Below, one piece after another: positions 34,501 to 38,357 of a stretch of DNA of 38,357 nt (position 1 is its first letter; each line of letters starts with the position of its first letter). Below the pieces are notes generated by a model, which ran no database searches, was not told the origin of the DNA, and saw only the letters and a list, made by a program, of their open reading frames with translations. Position numbers and translations under genes: made by a program. The DNA comes from Candidatus Woesearchaeota archaeon. GTDB taxonomy: Archaea; Nanobdellota; Nanobdellia; Woesearchaeales; GW2011-AR15. Where the stretch lies: assembly GCA_016928835.1 (NCBI GenBank), contig JAFGJW010000009.1, positions 1-38,357 of the forward strand, read 5' to 3'.

Positions 34501-35005
34501 CTGCGATTACCAGAGAAACTGCTTCTGCTGTGCCTCCTGCTGCACGAATTGGTCCCGCAAACCACGCAGATAAATATTCTTTAGTATCTAGTCTTTTTTT
34601 AATCTTCAATTCGATAAAACCTTCTAGTGGCGCCGCAATTACACCAAGGGTAATATACGCTAGTCCGACTCGTATCCCTGTTTCCATCGCCTTTAATTTT
34701 GATTCAAATTTACACAACTTCTGTTTAGCTACCTCTTCTGCGATTTTCAAAGCAACTCTCCAATCCAATGAACCAAATTCTTTTTCTAATTTTCTTATCC
34801 GTTGGGCAACGCCGCCATGCAGAATTTGTGGTGCTGCTGCACTTACAAGGCCCTCAACTCGCTCTGAAATCCCTTTTGCCAGCGGTATGTCCACTTTCTT
34901 TTCTGGGTCAATGCCGCATGCTCTTGCTTGGTTTGCTAGTTGATAACCTTGTTTAATCTGTAAATCCATTTCATCGAAATATGGTTTTATGTCTGTTTTT
35001 GTCAT
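31502..35005 (-). CDS. polC: DNA polymerase D large (catalytic) subunit DP2
   Basis: A 1167-aa catalytic subunit of the archaeal D-family replicative polymerase. The two-barrel catalytic core includes [25 protein letters not shown] with its conserved acidic residues. The zinc-finger stretches are [32 protein letters not shown] and, near the C-terminus, [21 protein letters not shown]. Inteins are frequent in DP2, but the sequence is continuous here. Slightly shorter than the Pyrococcus protein. Third gene of the operon orc1-DP1-DP2, one base after DP1; it needs DP1 and PCNA in the cell. Confidence 0.96.
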   Translation of the reverse strand: [1167 protein letters not shown]

Positions 35006-35006
35006 T

Positions 35007-36593
35007 CTAGTTTAAAAAAGATAAAAAATTTGTTTTTCTGGTATTAAGATTTACTATTGCTGCCTTTGCTGGCTGTGGTTTCAGTCCCACTTTCTCTTGA
35101 TATTTTGTTTGCGATATCCAACAGGAACAGTTAAGTATTGTAATATTTCTATAGTTGCTGTGTGTTGCTCTGTGCACGTGACCAGAAACAAAAAGATCTG
35201 GTATCTTTTCAATGAACAGCGGATCAACATCATAGCCTGGAACATAAAGTGCTGAACCGTGCGCTGGCGCTAGATGCCTTCTTTTCAATAAATATTTGGC
35301 AATTAAATCTACTCTTTCCAGACCCCCCGCCAACCTTATTGATTCGATTGTATCAGCATAATAAGTAAAAGAATAGCCATGATAAATTAAGATATTAAAA
35401 CCCTGGAAATTTTTTGTTTTTCCAATATTTATTGTAGAGGGATTTGAAACCATTACAAGGTTAGGCAAATCGTATAGTGGTTTTGCTAAATCTGTATATG
35501 GCGGCGGCTGAGGCTCTGCTATTCTAACTGCATCATGATTTCCGGAGCATACAATAATTTTAATGTTTTTGGGCACAGTAGACAGCAATTGTGCAAGAGC
35601 ACCATATTGTTCAACAATATCTTTAATCAGTAACTCTTCTTCCTGCCCAGGATAAATGCCTACCCCCTCAACTAAATCGCCCAAAATAAAAAGATATTTG
35701 ACTCTCTGTGCGAGTTCTCTTTGTTTTCTGCTGCCTAAGTTTCCCTTAATCCATTCTAAGAAATCCAAAAATTCCTTTTTTAAAAAAGCCGTAGAACCTA
35801 GATGTATGTCTGAGATAAAAACAGCATAATCCTCATTAGGAGATTTTCTCAATTCCGTATCAAGAGGGATGTCGGGCCAAATAAGATTATTAGCAAAGAC
35901 CATGGCCCCATCATGACTTGAACCAGAAACTCCGATTGTTTCATCGTAACCTATGTCTTCTGCTAAATTAAATAAGTCGGCACTATTCTTGTTGACCAAA
36001 ACATTAACCTTTCCTGTTGGATCCTCAAGCACAAGAAGAATATTGCCGTTCTTAGTTTTTATTTTGTCCATTACCGCCCCGATAAGGGAGATGTTGGTTC
36101 TTCCCTGTGTTTGACTGATGCGCCGTATAGATATTAGGTTTTGAAGTTCGGTTCTAGATCTCATTATATCAACAAACCGACGATATCTAATATTAAAATG
36201 AGATATAAAAGTTGTTACATCTATTTTTTGGGTTTTGTCCTTGAAGTTTATCTCTTTAATAATGTCTGTCTCCTTGCTATCTTCCAGAGCAACAGTTAAG
36301 TTAGTATTTGGGACATTTTTAAAATAGTCTAAAAAGGTACTTAGGAGATTTTTATCTTTTCCTTTCTGATACAAAGCCAGTGCCTTATCAAACTCTGACC
36401 AATTTATATTTGAATAGCTTTCTGTTTTTAGCGTAGATAAAACTGGAAAGGTTAAAAGCACTTGATTTGATAAATCCTCTTCTAATAACTCTTCGGCTAG
36501 CTGCCCCGGATCACCTTCAACAACCGTGGGGTCTAATAAGATACCTTTTTCTAAGTATGTTGTAACTAATTTTTTTTTGTCATCAAGATTCAT
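35007..36593 (-). CDS. polB: DNA polymerase D small (3'-5' exonuclease) subunit DP1
   Basis: A 528-aa DP1. An OB domain (NISLIGAVMDKIKTKNGNILLVLEDPTGKVNVLV) precedes the calcineurin-like phosphoesterase with FISDIHLGS, ILGDLVEG, CSGNHDAVR, YHGYSF and SGHVHRATH, all metal ligands present, so proofreading exonuclease activity is likely. The ATG at 36593 is chosen: it lies two bases after the orc1 stop, whereas the earlier in-frame start at 36638 would overlap orc1 by 44 bp. Somewhat shorter N-terminus than in Pyrococcus. Confidence 0.94.
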   Translation of the reverse strand: MNLDDKKKLVTTYLEKGILLDPTVVEGDPGQLAEELLEEDLSNQVLLTFPVLSTLKTESYSNINWSEFDKALALYQKGKDKNLLSTFLDYFKNVPNTNLTVALEDSKETDIIKEINFKDKTQKIDVTTFISHFNIRYRRFVDIMRSRTELQNLISIRRISQTQGRTNISLIGAVMDKIKTKNGNILLVLEDPTGKVNVLVNKNSADLFNLAEDIGYDETIGVSGSSHDGAMVFANNLIWPDIPLDTELRKSPNEDYAVFISDIHLGSTAFLKKEFLDFLEWIKGNLGSRKQRELAQRVKYLFILGDLVEGVGIYPGQEEELLIKDIVEQYGALAQLLSTVPKNIKIIVCSGNHDAVRIAEPQPPPYTDLAKPLYDLPNLVMVSNPSTINIGKTKNFQGFNILIYHGYSFTYYADTIESIRLAGGLERVDLIAKYLLKRRHLAPAHGSALYVPGYDVDPLFIEKIPDLFVSGHVHRATHSNYRNITILNCSCWISQTKYQEKVGLKPQPAKAAIVNLNTRKTNFLSFLN

Positions 36594-36594
36594 T

Positions 36595-37809
36595 TTATTT
36601 AAAAGAAACTCCCAGTTCACGGGACAAGATAGACTCAACTTTTGGGATCATGTTTGCAGGGAACCCAAGGGACATCTCTCTCATGCGGCCATGTCTGCCT
36701 TTAGAGATTACGTTTGCATTAATAATGCCCAACATATCAAGCTCGGCTAGAATGTCTGAAATTCTCCTCTGGGTAAGTGGTCTTAAATCGACTTTAGCGC
36801 AGGTCTCTCTATATTTTTCATAGACGTCTCCTGTAAATATTTTATTAGAATTATTTAGCAGTAAAAGTAAACCATATAATGCTGCTTGTGATTGTTTTGG
36901 TTGTGTCTTAATAACCTCCAAGATGCTATCGCATTCTATCTTTTCCTCTGCAAGATCAATGTGGGTAAGAGCCAGGGTTGATTCTCCTCTTCGCTCCACT
37001 ATCTCTCCTGCTACTCTCAGAAGTTCTAATGCTCTTCTTGCGTCCCCGTGTTCTCTTGCTGCATAAGCAGCGCATTTCTCAAGTACCCCCTGCCCCATGG
37101 TTCCTGGATGAAAGGCATCTTTAGCTCTTTTCCTTAAGATATCTTGAATCTGAATAGCATTATATGGAGGAAAAACAACTTCTTCTTCATTTAGAGACGA
37201 TTTGACTCTTGGATCCATATTTTCTGTAAAAACCAAGCTATTACTAATTCCAACAAAACAGATCTGTGAGTTGGTTAGTTCAGTATTTATTCTTGTGAGG
37301 TTATACAGAATTTCGTCGCCAGCTTTTTTAACTAATTGGTCCACCTCGTCAAGCACAATTAATAAAAGGATTTTTGTGTGGTCTACAAGTCGATAGAATA
37401 TATTATATATCTCGTCTGTAGGTAGTCCGGTGCTAGGCACAGATTTCCCAAATTGTCTAATAAGCTGAGCAACCAACCGGTATTCTGTATCTGCAATCTT
37501 CTTCAATTTGCAATTGAGATAAATAATTTTTAAGGAGACCTCTTTTTCTTTGGCTAAATTTTTAAGCATAGAGGAGAGATATTTGATTGTAACTGTTTTC
37601 CCTGTGCCTGTTTTTCCATAAATAAACAGATTGGAGGGTTTTTCAGTGCGTAATATAGGTCCTAGAATCTCGGCTATTTGTGCCATTTGTTCTTCCCTAT
37701 GTAACACGGTTTCTGGTACATATGAAGATTGAAGTACTGATTTATTTGAAAAAATGCTTTGATTAGAGAGAAATTTCTCAAAATATTTTTTTAATTCTTT
37801 TTGGGACAT
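36595..37809 (-). CDS. cdc6: Origin recognition protein Orc1/Cdc6
   Basis: A 404-aa AAA+ initiator. Walker A is GKTGTGKT (65-72), Walker B ends in LLIVLDEVDQLV, sensor 1 is CFVGISNSLV, and sensor 2 is in EHGDARRALELLRVAGE. The C-terminal winged helix (LTQRRISDILAELDMLGII) contacts the origin recognition boxes. It binds ORBs and recruits MCM. The gene is next to an AT-rich region with ORB-like elements; one of them lies between its own TATA box and start codon. First gene of the replication operon with DP1 and DP2. Confidence 0.96.
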   Translation of the reverse strand: MSQKELKKYFEKFLSNQSIFSNKSVLQSSYVPETVLHREEQMAQIAEILGPILRTEKPSNLFIYGKTGTGKTVTIKYLSSMLKNLAKEKEVSLKIIYLNCKLKKIADTEYRLVAQLIRQFGKSVPSTGLPTDEIYNIFYRLVDHTKILLLIVLDEVDQLVKKAGDEILYNLTRINTELTNSQICFVGISNSLVFTENMDPRVKSSLNEEEVVFPPYNAIQIQDILRKRAKDAFHPGTMGQGVLEKCAAYAAREHGDARRALELLRVAGEIVERRGESTLALTHIDLAEEKIECDSILEVIKTQPKQSQAALYGLLLLLNNSNKIFTGDVYEKYRETCAKVDLRPLTQRRISDILAELDMLGIINANVISKGRHGRMREMSLGFPANMIPKVESILSRELGVSFK

Positions 37810-37816
37810 GTTGAAC

Positions 37817-37830
37817 TTTCCAGAGGAAAA
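37817..37830. promoter_or_regulatory. ORB-like element 1 (mini-ORB)
   Basis: tttccagaggaaaa matches the core dyad of archaeal origin recognition boxes (TTCCAnnGGAAA type). No G-string is next to it. Between the orc1 start and TATA box, it may serve initiator autoregulation. Confidence 0.55.
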
Positions 37831-37835
37831 GTAGG

Positions 37836-37843
37836 TTTATAAA
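37836..37843 (-). promoter_or_regulatory. TATA box of the orc1-polymerase D operon
   Basis: The symmetric tttataaa is 27 nt ahead of the orc1 ATG on the minus strand; an ORB-like box lies directly between. Confidence 0.6.
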
Positions 37844-37867
37844 GATTTGTATTCTAAAACATAGGTT

Positions 37868-37896
37868 CCCCCGACCCCTATTTTTCCTATGGAAAT
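37868..37896 (-). promoter_or_regulatory. ORB-like element 2 with G-string (minus orientation)
   Basis: Read on the minus strand it is TTTCCATAGGAAA, followed by a G-rich run (GGGG, then GGGGG). Core dyad (37883-37895) plus G-string is the full ORB pattern. Confidence 0.6.
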
Positions 37897-38012
37897 AAAT
37901 AATAAAATAATATATGTAACATGAAATAATATATATTAATATGATATATTTTTATTATATTTATTTTCTATATTGAAAATAAAAAATAACAAAATGTTAC
38001 CTATATTATTTT
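37893..38012. other. AT-rich putative DNA unwinding element
   Basis: About 120 bases composed almost wholly of A and T, between ORB-like elements 2 and 3 that face in opposite directions. It also holds a spaced inverted pair, GTAACAT at 37916-37922 and ATGTTAC at 37994-38000. It sits in the 398-base gene-free region 37810-38207 beside orc1. Probably the replication origin opening region. Confidence 0.55.
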
Positions 38013-38018
38013 CTTCCC

Positions 38019-38039
38019 TTCCATACGAAACAGAGGGGG
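38019..38039 (+). promoter_or_regulatory. ORB-like element 3 with G-string (plus orientation)
   Basis: TTCCATACGAAAC followed by GAGGGGG, with the G-string on the side away from the AT-rich tract, matches the extended ORB pattern and mirrors element 2. Confidence 0.6.
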
Positions 38040-38086
38040 CAGTCCCAAATTATTTTGATGCTACTACACAATAATAAAAAAGAGAA

Positions 38087-38164
38087 ATATTTAAATATAA
38101 CTTATATTTTAGACAGATTCAAATATATTAATTTAACCTTTCGGTTGAAAATTAGTGTCTAAAA
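38087..38164 (+). promoter_or_regulatory. TATA box and nested inverted repeats upstream of right-hand TrmB-like gene
   Basis: atatttaaatata (38087-38099) is followed by a long dyad: TTTTAGACA (38107-38115) with TGTCTAAAA (38156-38164), inner TTCAA/TTGAA (38118-38122, 38145-38149) and AACC/GGTT (38135-38146). It covers the expected transcription start and leader, as for an operator of an autoregulated gene. Confidence 0.45.
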
Positions 38165-38207
38165 AAGGAGGCAGAAAAATCAACTAATCGGTTTAAAGGG
38201 ATGCAAA

Positions 38208-38357
38208 ATGATTGTGGATAAAAATTTCATAAACAAATTAAGAGATTTTGGATTGAACACATATGAATCAAAGATTTGGGCTGCCTTACTTTCAAGAGGG
38301 GTCTCAACAGCAGGCGAGCTCTCAGATATTGCAAATGTTCCAAGGAGCAGAAGCTAT
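38208..38357 (+). CDS. TrmB-like transcriptional regulator, truncated at right edge
   Basis: The first 50 codons of a TrmB-like gene, running off the window. MIVDKNFINKLRDFGLNTYE precedes the winged-helix stretch KIWAALLSRGVSTAGELS, which is identical at DNA level to the copy at the left edge for its final 87 bases. The N-terminal 21 residues differ from the left copy in about half of the positions. Start ATG 38208 has an AAGGGA element about 8 nt upstream. Together the two genes are paralogues facing outwards from this window. Confidence 0.75.
   Translation, partial: MIVDKNFINKLRDFGLNTYESKIWAALLSRGVSTAGELSDIANVPRSRSY
38271..38357. repeat. Right copy of the 87-bp inverted terminal repeat
   Basis: Exact reverse complement of bases 1-87, beginning at the AAG codon of KIWAALL. 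Both copies end at the window boundary, so their true length beyond it cannot be seen. Confidence 0.95.

Noticed and set aside
34530-34943. A 137-codon plus-strand frame opposite DP2
   Set aside because: Shadow of the polymerase large-subunit gene; composition follows the opposite strand.
31502-35005. Intein in the polymerase large subunit
   Set aside because: The DGDE catalytic region is continuous and no splicing-junction residues or homing-endonuclease motifs are seen.
1-38357. Circular element or linear replicon with terminal inverted repeats
   Set aside because: The repeat lies in coding sequence of paralogous regulators and the gene content is chromosomal, so an assembly break at a repeat is the simpler reading.

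Overview
The window reads as an archaeal chromosome fragment of fairly low G+C. Archaeal markers are PolD (DP1 and DP2), Orc1/Cdc6, RfcS, pelota, Rio1, aIF2-beta with DUF424, a TRAM-free Trbp-like OB protein, an ADP-forming acetyl-CoA synthetase, and TATA boxes about 25-33 nt ahead of many start codons (leaderless style). The gene set (PolD next to orc1, lipoprotein-like surface proteins, NADP-type hydrogenase, reduced helicase) fits a euryarchaeal/DPANN-type genome, possibly Woesearchaeota-like. That placement is an inference; no rRNA is present to fix it.

Layout: (1) 1-2.4 kb: a truncated TrmB-like regulator on the minus strand, then the two-gene ADP-forming acyl-CoA synthetase operon. (2) 2.4-4.15 kb, minus: pelota and an alpha/beta hydrolase, sharing a bidirectional TATA element with (3) 4.2-10.1 kb, plus: a block of five membrane or lipoprotein genes, three of them tandem paralogues. 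(4) 10.1-13.0 kb, minus: coiled-coil protein, RfcS, PRC-barrel protein, Cas4/RecB-like nuclease. (5) 13.0-20.2 kb, plus: a tRNA-like gene interrupted by large insertions, a tRNA-binding OB protein, a six-hairpin glycosidase, a zinc-ribbon/HExxH protein, a DUF4190-type membrane protein, a Hel308-like helicase lacking its first RecA domain, Rio1, a 46-residue small protein and an EamA transporter. (6) 20.2-29.4 kb: an energy block in which a group 3b-like [NiFe] hydrogenase operon (beta, gamma, delta, alpha plus a second small subunit) converges on a heterodisulfide-reductase-like operon (DUF5752-polyferredoxin, HdrA-MvhD fusion, HdrC, HdrB). (7) 29.5-31.5 kb: a PlsC-like acyltransferase, then aIF2-beta and DUF424. 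(8) 31.5-37.8 kb, minus: orc1/cdc6, DP1 and DP2 as one replication operon, transcribed away from a very AT-rich intergenic region with three ORB-like elements, a likely replication origin. (9) The window ends in a second truncated TrmB-like gene whose last 87 bases are the exact reverse complement of the first 87 bases of the window.

Functionally, acetyl-CoA synthetase can make ATP from acyl-CoA. The hydrogenase can exchange electrons between NAD(P)H and H2, and the HdrA-MvhD fusion together with the duplicated small subunit suggests that the same hydrogenase, or an alternative form of it, may feed a flavin-bifurcating Hdr complex. This convergent Hyd/Hdr block is the best candidate for a little-described system here. 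Other notable items are the origin architecture, the interrupted tRNA-like gene, the split Hel308 and the inverted terminal repeat. No insertion sequence, CRISPR array or rRNA was seen.
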